From assembly GCF_012276985.1 (NCBI RefSeq), contig NZ_JAAXMM010000003.1, positions 186,001-250,000 of the forward strand: DNA of 64,000 bases, in the 5' to 3' direction. The translations under genes and the position numbers were made by a program. Of this stretch, positions 1-7,818 are shown piece by piece (position 1 is the stretch's first letter; each line of letters opens with the position of its first letter). The notes beneath the pieces are model-generated. The model did not search any database and had not been told where the DNA came from. It worked only from the letters and a program-made list of their open reading frames with translations. This DNA is from Agrobacterium sp. a22-2 (GTDB taxonomy: Bacteria; Pseudomonadota; Alphaproteobacteria; Rhizobiales; Rhizobiaceae).

Positions 1-209
1 AGCTTTTCGCAGTCCTTGCAAAAATCAAGGCGACGGGACTGTCGATCCTGCTTGTCGAGCAGAATGTCGGCGAGAGCCTGGCACTGGCCGATCGTGGCTA
101 TCTGCTTGAGGCAGGACGCATCGTCGGCGCCGGCACAGCCTCAACCCTGAAGACCGATCCCGCGGTGCAGCGTGCCTTTCTCGGCTCGACGACCACCGCA
201 AGCGCTTAA
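1..209 (+). CDS. Branched-chain amino acid-type ABC transporter ATPase (LivF-like), C-terminal part
   Basis: The open frame enters from the left edge and ends at TAA 207-209. The 68 visible residues include ILLVEQNVGESLALADRGYLLEAGRIV, quoted here only in part as ILLVEQN and GYLLEAGRIV, which is the H-loop-side end of LivF ATPases (VEQN is typical of LivF rather than LivG). The protein would energise a HAAT-family importer for branched-chain amino acids or a related carboxylate. It ends 16 bp before the aldehyde dehydrogenase, so the two are probably co-transcribed, which hints at an importer whose substrate is degraded through an aldehyde. The Walker motifs lie outside the window. Confidence 0.85.
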   Translation, partial: LFAVLAKIKATGLSILLVEQNVGESLALADRGYLLEAGRIVGAGTASTLKTDPAVQRAFLGSTTTASA

Positions 210-225
210 ATACGGAGGAATACCC

Positions 226-1677
226 ATGCACAACACGCTTCTTTTCATCGGCGGCGAGCATCGCCCGGCAAGCGACGGCCAGAGTTTCGATCGCACCAGC
301 CCCGTCACCGGTGAGGTCGTTACCACGGCCGCAGCGGCGACGCTGGACGACGCGAGAGCTGCGGCAGACGCTGCGGCTGCCGCATTCCCGATCTGGTCGG
401 CGACCGCGCCGGGTGAACGACGACGCCTGCTGATTGCCGCAGCCGATGCGCTTCTGGCGGCAGGACCGGCAATCACCGCGGCCATGAAGGACGAAATCGG
501 CGCGACCGACGCCTGGGCCGGCTTCAACATCAAGCTGGCGAGCGACATGCTGATCGAAGCGGCAAGCCTGACCACGCAGATCAAGGGCGAGATCATTCCG
601 GCCAACCGGCCGGGGACGACGGCGCTGGCCATGCGGCAACCGGTCGGGGTCGTTCTGTCGATGGCGCCGTGGAACGCGCCGGTCATTCTGGGGGTGCGGT
701 CGCTTGCCACTCCGCTTGCCTGCGGCAATACGGTGGTGATGAAGACATCGGAACTGTGCCCGCGCACCCACGCGCTGATCGTTGAAGCAGTTGCATCGGC
801 AGGCCTGCCGAAGGGCACGCTCAATGCCATATCCAACGCGCCCGAAGATGCGGCCAAGGTGGTGGAGACCCTGATTGCCCACCCGGCCGTGCGCCGCGTG
901 AATTTCACCGGCTCGACCCGGGTCGGCCGGGTGATAGCGGAAACCGCCGGACGCCATCTCAAGCCGGCCCTTCTGGAACTCGGCGGCAAGGCACCGTTCA
1001 TTGTTCTCGACGACGCCGATCTCGATCAAGCGGTGGCCGCCGCTGCCTTCGGCGCCTTCATGAACCAGGGCCAGATCTGCATGTCGACGGAGCGCATCAT
1101 TGTGCTTGAAGCCATCGCCGACCGGTTCACCGCGGCATTTGCGAAAAAGGTGGCTACGCTCAAGGCCGGCGATCCCCGCGAAGGCGCGACGCCGCTGGGC
1201 TCTCTGGTCAGCATCGAGGCCGCCAACCGGATCAAGTCGCTGGTCGAGGATGCGGTTTCAAAGGGCGCGCGGCTGATTGCCGGCGGCGGCGGAACCGGGA
1301 CCATGCTGGACGCCACCGCTGTCGATGGCGTGACGCCTGCCATGCGCCTTTATTCGGAGGAAAGTTTCGGCCCTGTCGTCTCGATCATCCGGGCAGCCAG
1401 CGTGGACGAGGCGGTGAGCATCGCCAACGAAACCGATTTCGGGCTCTCCGCGGCGATTTTCAGCGGCAACCAGGCTCGAGCCCTGTCGATTGCCGGGCAG
1501 ATCGAAAGCGGCATCTGCCACATCAACGGCCCCACCGTCTACGACGAGGCGCAGATGCCGTTCGGCGGCGTCAAGGCATCCGGCTACGGGCGGTTCGGCG
1601 GCATGGCGGGTATTGCCGAATTCACCGAACTGCGCTGGGTCACGCTGCAGAACGGCCCCTTGCATTATCCGATCTGA
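226..1677 (+). CDS. NAD(P)-dependent aldehyde dehydrogenase, vanillin/salicylaldehyde dehydrogenase-like
   Basis: A 483-residue ALDH-superfamily enzyme, the usual length for the family, that oxidises an aldehyde to an acid with NAD(P)+. I start it at the ATG at 226 because ACGGAGGAA lies just upstream at 212-220; an in-frame ATG at 172 would overlap the LivF-like gene. Visible motifs are the coenzyme-site MAPWNAPV (about residue 146), NFTGSTRVG (about 226), ELGGK with the general base Glu251, and GQICMSTERI with catalytic Cys285. The overall sequence resembles the vanillin and salicylaldehyde dehydrogenases, which suggests an aromatic aldehyde, but the substrate is inferred. It follows a LivF-like transporter gene by 16 bp. 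Confidence 0.85.
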   Translation: MHNTLLFIGGEHRPASDGQSFDRTSPVTGEVVTTAAAATLDDARAAADAAAAAFPIWSATAPGERRRLLIAAADALLAAGPAITAAMKDEIGATDAWAGFNIKLASDMLIEAASLTTQIKGEIIPANRPGTTALAMRQPVGVVLSMAPWNAPVILGVRSLATPLACGNTVVMKTSELCPRTHALIVEAVASAGLPKGTLNAISNAPEDAAKVVETLIAHPAVRRVNFTGSTRVGRVIAETAGRHLKPALLELGGKAPFIVLDDADLDQAVAAAAFGAFMNQGQICMSTERIIVLEAIADRFTAAFAKKVATLKAGDPREGATPLGSLVSIEAANRIKSLVEDAVSKGARLIAGGGGTGTMLDATAVDGVTPAMRLYSEESFGPVVSIIRAASVDEAVSIANETDFGLSAAIFSGNQARALSIAGQIESGICHINGPTVYDEAQMPFGGVKASGYGRFGGMAGIAEFTELRWVTLQNGPLHYPI

Positions 1678-1686
1678 CGCATCTCG

Positions 1687-1711
1687 CCCGAAACCGGGCG
1701 CCGGTTTCGGG
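1687..1711. terminator. Palindromic hairpin after the aldehyde dehydrogenase gene
   Basis: A perfect 11-bp stem, CCCGAAACCGG (1687-1697) against CCGGTTTCGGG (1701-1711), with a GCG loop, lies 10 bp after the stop codon. No T-run follows, so it could be a 3'-stabilising hairpin or a member of the CGAAACCGG-type intergenic repeats common in Rhizobiales. A related GGTACCGGTTTCG segment occurs near 16160. Confidence 0.5.
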
Positions 1712-1936
1712 ACCACGTCAAGCTTTAGATCGGTGACTGTTGTCATCTCCCGGCGACTGGAAGGTCGCCGGGCCTGGTGTCCTATGGCGTGACACATCTG
1801 TCCGGCAGCGCATAACGGACCATTGTGCATTGCCAACGAAGGCCCCTTGCCGGCGTCTGTTCGCGATTTTTAGCCTGTGTTACTGCAGAAGGCTCCATCT
1901 GCATCATTTATCCTCGCGCAAACAAGGAAGACGCCG

Positions 1937-3331
1937 ATGACGATCCTGAGCAATGGCAGCGAGCTTGTCGTCTGGGAAGACGTCGACAACCAGAGCCCCG
2001 ACGCAATTCTCTTCACGATAACCGACGTGGATGGCGACATCCTTGGCCCGATTGGCGCGCAGCCGGATTACTTTTTTGGCTCCGTTGATCTGGCATCCGT
2101 CGATGTCTTTGACGGCTTCTTCACCGTCACCACCTTCACCAACGACGGCCGCACGGAGGTCTTCACCACGGTGGAGACCCGGGTCTTCGACAATGAAGGT
2201 AATTATATTCGCATGCTGTCCGACCGGGCTGCCTATCTGTCGACCGAAATCGTCTCGGTTACGGCCGAAAGCCCCGACGACATCACCGTCACCTGGATCG
2301 GCGCGAACGAATATTTCGGCGGGGAAAACACGCAATACGGCGAGCACGGCCTTATCGTGGAGGATGGCGTTCTTCAGCCCGACACGTTCATAAACCACGC
2401 GCCCACCATCGCCGACCTCAGCCTTTCGCTGACGCCGGGACAGTCTCTGGACGATATCCGGTTCAGCGCGGCGGATGCGGATTTCGATCTCTTGACCTTC
2501 GTCATCGCGGATGGCCCCGACCACGGCATCGTGGCGCAGGAAACCCGCTATGATGCGGGCTATTATCCGTTTCCCCAGGGCGAATATGCCGGCAGCCTGC
2601 ATTACCATCAGGATTTTCTAAGCGGCAATTATTTCGACTATGTTCCCGAGGCAGGCTTTGTCGGCACCGACAGCTTTACGGTTTACGCCACCGACGGTCA
2701 GGGCAACAGCGACCTTGCGACCATCACCATCACGATCGCCCCGCCCGCCGAATCGATCATCCTCACGGATGCTGCGGAAACCATCAGCTACAAGGCTTAT
2801 GATCACGCGGTTCTGGTCGATGCCAGGGGTGGACGAGACCGCATCACCGGCAGCCAGTTCAACGACACGCTCAATGGCGAGGCGGGCAACGATATCCTGC
2901 GCGGCGGCGACGGTGCGGACCTGATTGCCGGCGGCTTGGGCCGCGATCTGCTCAGCGGCAATGCCGGCGACGATGTCCTGATCGGCGGCGCTGGCCGGGA
3001 CATCCTGTTGGGCGGCAGGGGGCATGACATTTTCGTCTTCGACACGGCTGCCGGTCAGGCCAATGCCGACAGGATCGTCGATTTCCGCGCTGGCGATGAC
3101 CTGTTCCGCCTGGACAGTGGCGTCTTCTCAGGCCTGGGAGCCGGTCCGCTGGACGCCGAAGCCTTCGTGATCGGACGGGCTGCGCGCGATGCTGACGATC
3201 GTATCATCTACAACGAGCGCTCAGGATCGCTGCTGTTCGATCCGGACGGCGCCGATGGCGTCGCGGCGCTCAAATTCGCCAGCGTCAACTGCGGAACCTC
3301 GCTGTCCGCCGGTGATTTCATCCTGGCATGA
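1937..3331 (+). CDS. Secreted RTX protein with cadherin-like domain and C-terminal Ca2+-binding repeats
   Basis: A 464-residue protein starting at the ATG at 1937, behind AAGGAAG at 1924-1930 (an in-frame ATG at 1877 has no ribosome site). There is no Sec signal peptide. Residues about 160-270 form a bacterial cadherin/Ig-like module (starting TPGQSLDDIRFSAADADFD and ending DSFTVYATDGQGNSDLATI). Residues about 297-365 hold RTX nonapeptides of the GGxGxDxLx type (for example GEAGNDILRGGDGADLI). The last 100 residues, with DRIVDFRAGDDLF, are the usual C-terminal secretion region of type I secretion substrates. The likely fate is export by a type I system, folding on external Ca2+ and a role at the cell surface or in the matrix. 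No type I secretion genes are nearby, and the N-terminal 150 residues match nothing I recognise. Confidence 0.8.
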   Translation: MTILSNGSELVVWEDVDNQSPDAILFTITDVDGDILGPIGAQPDYFFGSVDLASVDVFDGFFTVTTFTNDGRTEVFTTVETRVFDNEGNYIRMLSDRAAYLSTEIVSVTAESPDDITVTWIGANEYFGGENTQYGEHGLIVEDGVLQPDTFINHAPTIADLSLSLTPGQSLDDIRFSAADADFDLLTFVIADGPDHGIVAQETRYDAGYYPFPQGEYAGSLHYHQDFLSGNYFDYVPEAGFVGTDSFTVYATDGQGNSDLATITITIAPPAESIILTDAAETISYKAYDHAVLVDARGGRDRITGSQFNDTLNGEAGNDILRGGDGADLIAGGLGRDLLSGNAGDDVLIGGAGRDILLGGRGHDIFVFDTAAGQANADRIVDFRAGDDLFRLDSGVFSGLGAGPLDAEAFVIGRAARDADDRIIYNERSGSLLFDPDGADGVAALKFASVNCGTSLSAGDFILA

Positions 3332-3350
3332 CGCGCAGGTGCGTGACGGG

Positions 3351-3389
3351 AGTACTCGGCGCCGGCCTCGCAGACGGGCGCCGAGTGCT
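3351..3389. terminator. Bidirectional terminator-like hairpin between convergent genes
   Basis: ACTCGGCGCC (3354-3363) pairs perfectly with GGCGCCGAGT (3377-3386), and the stem extends outward by one G-T and two Watson-Crick pairs, with a 13-nt loop. It lies in the 75 bp between the RTX gene and the convergent phosphoribosyltransferase gene, where a shared terminator is expected. There is no long T-run on either side. Confidence 0.6.
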
Positions 3390-3406
3390 TGACGATGGAG
3401 ACAGCG

Positions 3407-4042
3407 TCAGGTCCCGGAGATCGGCGTCCAGATATCATCACCGCCGGTTTTTTCAAACTGCGGGATATGGGCAAGGCTGTGGATGAGCGCCTGGTCTTCG
3501 CCCAGCGTTTCGCGCCAGTCATGGGCCTCCGTCAGGATCACGCCGATACCGACCACTTCTGCGCCGGCCTTGCGGACGAGGTCCAGCGAGCCCTTGAGGC
3601 TGGAACCGGAGGCGACCACATCGTCGACTACCACGACGCGCTTGCCTTCAAGCAGCGGACCCGCGGCGCGGTCGAGCAGCAGGCGCTGTTCGCCCTTGGA
3701 GGTGATCGAGGAGATACGCTGCTCGAGCGCATTGGCCAGATGAAGCTTCGGGGATTTCTGCAGGATGACGTAATCGTCCAGCCCCAGGGCCCGCGTCACC
3801 TCGATGGCAACCGGGATGCCAAGGGTGGCCGTGCCGACGATGATGTCGGGCTTCAGGGGTTCGAGTTTTCTGGCAAGTTCCCGCCCGATATGCTCACCGA
3901 ACCGGACGCCGAGATCGATCACCATCATCAGCGAGATGGCGAAATCCGGCTTGATCGCCATGATCGGCAGATCGACAGGCCGACCTGCAACGTCGACCGT
4001 CCAGATCTGTCCGGTGCGTGGATCCAAAATCTCATCGGGCAT
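3407..4042 (-). CDS. Phosphoribosyltransferase family protein, ECF-associated (copy 1)
   Basis: A 211-residue type I phosphoribosyltransferase, of about the length of adenine/xanthine phosphoribosyltransferases. The PRPP-binding motif VVVVDDVVASGSS is at residues 136-148 (Ser where many relatives have Thr). ILQKSPKLHLANA (about 93-105) is shared with the second copy at 6993-7694 and probably lies near the base pocket. The predicted reaction joins a nucleobase-like compound to PRPP in the cytoplasm. It is the last gene of the ECF operon and its start overlaps the end of the T-component gene by 11 bp, so it is translationally coupled to the transporter. This fits trapping of the imported base as a nucleotide. 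The exact base is not determinable here. Confidence 0.8.
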   Translation of the reverse strand: MPDEILDPRTGQIWTVDVAGRPVDLPIMAIKPDFAISLMMVIDLGVRFGEHIGRELARKLEPLKPDIIVGTATLGIPVAIEVTRALGLDDYVILQKSPKLHLANALEQRISSITSKGEQRLLLDRAAGPLLEGKRVVVVDDVVASGSSLKGSLDLVRKAGAEVVGIGVILTEAHDWRETLGEDQALIHSLAHIPQFEKTGGDDIWTPISGT

Positions 4043-4712
4043 CAGTTTTATCCTTCATGTTCATTCGGGGCTCGACCATCAGGCCGACATTGCGCCATGT
4101 GGTCCGCTTGTGGCTCAGATCGAACCCGTAGATGGCAAGGGAAAGCGAAATGGCATGGGCCATTCTGATCGCCTGGACGAGAAGCGGAATGCCGCGCGCC
4201 AGGGCAAAGCGGATTTTCGTCGGCAGGCTGACATTGTCGATCTCCATGCCGCGCGAGCGCTGGGCATCGGCAATACGCTCGAAATCGTCCCGCAGCATCG
4301 GAATGACGCCGAAGGTCAGCGAGAGCACCAGCGTTGCAATCGGCGGCAGCCTCGCCGCGCTGGCAGCCGCCAGGATCGAGCCCGGCGTGCTGGTTTCCAT
4401 GACGAAATAGAAGGCCGAGGTTGTCGCCACCAGGCGCACCGCCATGCCGGCGGCAATCGGCAGGGCCTCGCGCATCGCCAGCCCCTGCAGCCAGAGGTTC
4501 ACCAGCCAACTGACGATGACCATGCCTGCCAGCAGGGCAGCACCTTTCATGTAGCCGCGCAGTCCCGGAACCCCGACGGCCCACAGAAAGACAAGACAGA
4601 GCACCGCAAGGGGAACGCCGAAGCGCCAGCCGGGCACCAGCCAGGCCACAAGCATCATGGCAAAGGCGAGCCCGAGCTTGAGGAAAAAATTGATCTCGTG
4701 CAGTCTGTTCAT
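4032..4712 (-). CDS. ECF transporter transmembrane T component (EcfT-like)
   Basis: A 227-residue integral membrane protein (CbiQ/EcfT family) that couples the ATPases to the substrate-binding S component. The ATG at 4712 is preferred over an upstream in-frame start at 4784 because it overlaps the ATPase stop as ATGA (4709-4712). There are hydrophobic segments at about residues 10-60, 65-90 and 100-120, and a C-terminal cytoplasmic part containing ADAQRSRGMEI, the conserved Ala-Arg-Gly coupling-helix signature of T components (AxxxRG). The neighbours are the fused ATPase upstream and a phosphoribosyltransferase downstream. Confidence 0.85.
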   Translation of the reverse strand: MNRLHEINFFLKLGLAFAMMLVAWLVPGWRFGVPLAVLCLVFLWAVGVPGLRGYMKGAALLAGMVIVSWLVNLWLQGLAMREALPIAAGMAVRLVATTSAFYFVMETSTPGSILAAASAARLPPIATLVLSLTFGVIPMLRDDFERIADAQRSRGMEIDNVSLPTKIRFALARGIPLLVQAIRMAHAISLSLAIYGFDLSHKRTTWRNVGLMVEPRMNMKDKTDAR

Positions 4713-6235
4713 GCCATGTCCTCGACCCGGGTCGAACTGTAGGGCGCCTGCCAGCCGAGCTGGCGGAAGGCCGGGCTTTGCCACGCCTCTTCCAGCTTTC
4801 CGTCAAAGCCGACGGCGCCGTCGTCGAGGATCATCAGTCTCGTCGTCAGATCATCCATGAGTTCCAGATCGTGGGAGATGAGCATGACGGCGCGCTGCGA
4901 TTCAATCATTGTGGATATGAAAAGCTCCAGCATCCGCCGCCCCTTTATGTCCCGAGCCAGAAGGGGCTCGTCGACGATCGCCACCAGGGCGCCTGCCGCG
5001 TCGGCGCAGGCAAGGCCCAGCAGCGCCTGCTGGCGGGCCGACAGGGCGAACGGACTGGTCTCAGCAAGGCTCGACAGGTCGTAGCGCTCGAGGGTGGACG
5101 CGGCGCGCGTCAGGATCGCCTGGTCCGTCGAGGTTCCACTCGACGCGGTGATGGCGAAGACCACCTCTTCTCCCACGGTCATGTTGAACAGGATATGCCG
5201 CATGTTCTGCGGCACATAGGCGATATTGCGGGCGCGGGCCGCAACCGTCCAGTCGTTGGCGCGCTCGCCGTCGATCACAAGCGAGCCGGACGTGATCCGG
5301 GCCAGACCGAGCAGCGACTTGAACAGGGTCGTCTTGCCGGCGCCGTTGCGGCCGATCAGCCCCAGCACTTCGCCGGCCCGGACTTCGAATTCGACGTCCT
5401 TCAGCACCGGTCGGCCCTCTGAGCGGGCGAGGTGTGTGGTGAGTTTCGAAACGGCCAGAAGCGGGCGGCCGGTAACGGCCGACGGCCGGGGTGGGCGGGG
5501 CCTGAGCGGTGGCAGGATCCCCGCGTGCCGCCAGGCGCTGTCCTGCGGCAGAATATCCCCAGGCGTAGCGGCAGCAGACAGTTGCCGGTCGCGCAGCAGG
5601 GCGATGGAATCGATCACGGAGAGAAGCGCCAGCGGATCCTGTTCCGACAGCAGCAGCGCCGACACGGACTGGGTCGCCTTTTTCAAAAGGCCGGACAGCC
5701 GGGCGCGGGCAGCTGGGTCGAGGCCTGTCGTCGGCTCGTCCATCACCAGGATCGACGGGCCGGCGGCGATGGCGGCTGCGACCGCCACCATGCGCCGTTC
5801 ACCGCCCGACAAGGTCAGAACCCGGCGTCCGCACAGCGCCTCCAGCTCGAATTCCCGGATCAGTTGGTAGATCCGGTCGCGGATGATCTGCCTGTCGATC
5901 CCGCGGTTTTCCATCGGAAAGGCAATGACGTCTTCGACGCAGACATCCCACAGCTGGTCTTCCAGATGTTGCGAGACGAAGCCGATCGTCCGGAACAGCT
6001 CGTTGCGGCTGAAGGTGGAGATGTTGCGTCCCATAAGCTCGACAGAACCGCCAAAGGACGGGACAGCGATCAGGCGCGGGATGAGGCCGGCGGCAGCGGC
6101 AAGAAAGGTCGTCTTGCCGCTGCCGGCCTCGCCGCAGATCAAAAGGCGCTGCCCCTCGTCGAGCCTGCAATCGGTCTCGGCGATGACCGGATCGGGACCG
6201 CCGAAACCAAGACTGAGATTGGTAATCTTGAGCAC
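4709..6235 (-). CDS. ECF transporter ATPase, two ABC domains fused (EcfA1-A2-like)
   Basis: A 508-residue protein with two ABC domains that powers the ECF importer. The GTG at 6235 is chosen because the longer frame upstream is the shadow of the S-component gene, which stops at 6256. Domain 1 has Walker A GEAGSGKTT (35-43), signature LSGGERR (142-148) and Walker B ILVMDEPTTG (162-171). Domain 2 has Walker A GRNGAGKTT (295-303), but its signature is LSARQ (398-402) in place of LSGGQ, and its Walker B region reads AIVDEPLLARD. The second composite ATP site may therefore be weakened. The arrangement resembles YkoD-type fused ECF ATPases. No strong ribosome site is seen before the GTG, so coupling to the gene above is likely. 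Confidence 0.85.
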   Translation of the reverse strand: MLKITNLSLGFGGPDPVIAETDCRLDEGQRLLICGEAGSGKTTFLAAAAGLIPRLIAVPSFGGSVELMGRNISTFSRNELFRTIGFVSQHLEDQLWDVCVEDVIAFPMENRGIDRQIIRDRIYQLIREFELEALCGRRVLTLSGGERRMVAVAAAIAAGPSILVMDEPTTGLDPAARARLSGLLKKATQSVSALLLSEQDPLALLSVIDSIALLRDRQLSAAATPGDILPQDSAWRHAGILPPLRPRPPRPSAVTGRPLLAVSKLTTHLARSEGRPVLKDVEFEVRAGEVLGLIGRNGAGKTTLFKSLLGLARITSGSLVIDGERANDWTVAARARNIAYVPQNMRHILFNMTVGEEVVFAITASSGTSTDQAILTRAASTLERYDLSSLAETSPFALSARQQALLGLACADAAGALVAIVDEPLLARDIKGRRMLELFISTMIESQRAVMLISHDLELMDDLTTRLMILDDGAVGFDGKLEEAWQSPAFRQLGWQAPYSSTRVEDMA

Positions 6236-6255
6236 AGGATTTTGCCCGGATCGTT

Positions 6256-6828
6256 TCAGAAGCGCTTGAAGCCTGCGGGATGGGCGCTCTTCAGGATCTT
6301 GAGGGCCGGGATGACGAGAAGCGGCGTGCCGATCACCATGGGCACGATGTCGGAGAGACCGAGATAGCCGAAGGCCCACCAGAACGGGAAAATGCCGAGA
6401 TAGGCAAGGCTTGCCGAGACGGCCGCAACCATGACCAGGCCGACGATCAGGCAAACCACGGCAATCTTCACCAGCGCCGCACGGTCGAGCTTCATCTTGG
6501 CCGGATCGAACAGCAGTCCGGGGATCAGGCCTGTCAGCCCGACCATGATGCCGTCGACGATCAGGGAATGGGCGGGAATGAACGTGCCGGCGAGAAGCGA
6601 CCAGATGATCGTGCCGAGATAGCCGCAGATCAAGCCGCTGCGCCAGCCCAGCAGAATGCCGAGCAGTGGCGGGAGAAAGGCAAAGATCCGCCATTGGATC
6701 ACGCCGGGCACGAGTTGGATCGGGTTGGCATAGGCCCAAAGCACGCCGGTCGCGGCGGCTCCGACGATGGAAAGCACGATCGGAAAGAGGCTGTTGCCTT
6801 CACTCTGCGAAATGGTTGTCGGTTGCAT
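6256..6828 (-). CDS. ECF transporter substrate-specific S component, substrate unknown
   Basis: A 190-residue, very hydrophobic protein with about five or six membrane segments, which fits an ECF S component. The ATG at 6828 has GGGGAAC about 10 nt upstream; an upstream in-frame ATG at 6894 gives a charged, unrelated N-terminus. It precedes the fused ATPase gene by 20 bp, so S, A-A and T are all present in one operon. The presence of two phosphoribosyltransferases around it suggests a nucleobase-like or pyridine-like ligand. I do not recognise a known S family (it is not clearly BioY, ThiT or CbiM), so the ligand is inference. The 164 bp upstream of it, after the first phosphoribosyltransferase gene, hold only weak GC hairpins. 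Confidence 0.75.
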   Translation of the reverse strand: MQPTTISQSEGNSLFPIVLSIVGAAATGVLWAYANPIQLVPGVIQWRIFAFLPPLLGILLGWRSGLICGYLGTIIWSLLAGTFIPAHSLIVDGIMVGLTGLIPGLLFDPAKMKLDRAALVKIAVVCLIVGLVMVAAVSASLAYLGIFPFWWAFGYLGLSDIVPMVIGTPLLVIPALKILKSAHPAGFKRF

Positions 6829-6992
6829 TTTATTGTTCCCCTTATTTGCGTTCACACATGGTTGCGACGGCCGGCGCGGCGACGCCGGCTTCATCTGAAG
6901 GTTCGAGACGTGCAGGGCCCCGAACAGCCTCCCCAGAATTGTTATTGGAAGGAGACGCGCCAGATGGTCGGCCCCCTTCCTGTTGGGTCACC

Positions 6993-7694
6993 TCAGCCCG
7001 CCGACCGCTTGCGATCGTTCGAAAAGGCAGGGTTGCCGAAGATGCCGGGGTCCAGTGCCGCGTCCTTTTCGGTCGAGGCATCCGGTATCGCCACCCCGTC
7101 GACGATATCGAATTGAGGAATGTGACCAAGGCTCGTGACCAGGGCTGCATCCTGGCCCAGCGCCTGGCGCCAGGTGTGGCCTTCGGTCAGAATGGCGCCC
7201 GCCCCGAGCACGTGCGCGCCGGCGCGGCGAACGAGCCTGATGGCCGCCGCCATGCTGGATCCGGTGGCGATGACGTCGTCGACGATCAGCACGCGTTTTC
7301 CCTGCAGCAGGGCGATGGCCCGGCGGTCCAGAAGGAGCCTCTGCGGAACGGCCGATGTGATGGAGCGGACCTCCTCGACCATGGCGTCGGCCAGATGGAA
7401 CTTGGGCGATTTCTGCAGGATCACGTAGTGATCGAGACCGAGGCGACGCGACACTTCGATTGCAGCCGGAATGCCGAGTGTCGCGCTGCCGACGACGATG
7501 TCGGGCTTGAGCTCGGCAAACAGCGCGGTCATCGCGTCGCCGACGATATCGCCGAAGCGCACCCCCATATCGATGACCATCAACAGGGCAATGGCCCGCC
7601 GCTCGTTCAACGGAATGATCGGAAGGCTGATGGTCTCACCGGCGATTTCGGTTCGGTAGGTTTCCGGTGTCAATGGATGCATGTCGGCCGGCAT
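6993..7694 (-). CDS. Phosphoribosyltransferase family protein, ECF-associated (copy 2)
   Basis: A 233-residue paralogue of the protein at 3407-4042, with the same landmarks in the same order: VIDMGVRFGD, DIVVGSATLGIPAAIEV, VILQKSPKFHLADA and the PRPP loop VLIVDDVIATGSS (135-147), here with the canonical Thr. The start at 7694 aligns best with copy 1; an ATG at 7682 is possible. It is the first gene of the minus-strand ECF operon and is divergent from a LysR gene 124 bp away. The two copies may form a heteromer or use different bases. The C-terminal 20 residues are not shared. Confidence 0.8.
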   Translation of the reverse strand: MPADMHPLTPETYRTEIAGETISLPIIPLNERRAIALLMVIDMGVRFGDIVGDAMTALFAELKPDIVVGSATLGIPAAIEVSRRLGLDHYVILQKSPKFHLADAMVEEVRSITSAVPQRLLLDRRAIALLQGKRVLIVDDVIATGSSMAAAIRLVRRAGAHVLGAGAILTEGHTWRQALGQDAALVTSLGHIPQFDIVDGVAIPDASTEKDAALDPGIFGNPAFSNDRKRSAG

Positions 7695-7722
7695 TCCTGT
7701 GAACTGTTCGATTTCAGAGCGT

Positions 7723-7755
7723 AATGCTGTCTATAGACATCCGCCGGACAGCATT
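7723..7755. promoter_or_regulatory. Inverted repeat in the LysR-ECF operon divergent region
   Basis: AATGCTGTC (7723-7731) and GACAGCATT (7747-7755) are perfect 9-bp inverted arms with a 15-bp spacer. Inside the left arm lies a 12-bp palindrome, TGTCTATAGACA (7728-7739). It is between the divergent starts at 7694 and 7819, the normal place for a LysR recognition site. The link to this LysR protein is inferred from position. Confidence 0.6.
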
Positions 7756-7818
7756 TTACAAACATCAAAATTCGTCCGTTGCGTTTCCTTTTTTTCAACA
7801 CTCGCCGGCAGGGCTGCC

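Noticed and set aside
6236..6739. N-terminal extension of the fused ECF ATPase
   Set aside because: The extra 168 codons overlap the S-component gene in another frame and give Arg-rich nonsense; ATPase homology starts at the GTG at 6235.
6829..6992. Riboswitch in the leader between the first PRTase gene and the S-component gene
   Set aside because: Only weak GC-rich hairpins; no conserved riboswitch core (TPP, purine, cobalamin, guanidine) was recognised by eye.
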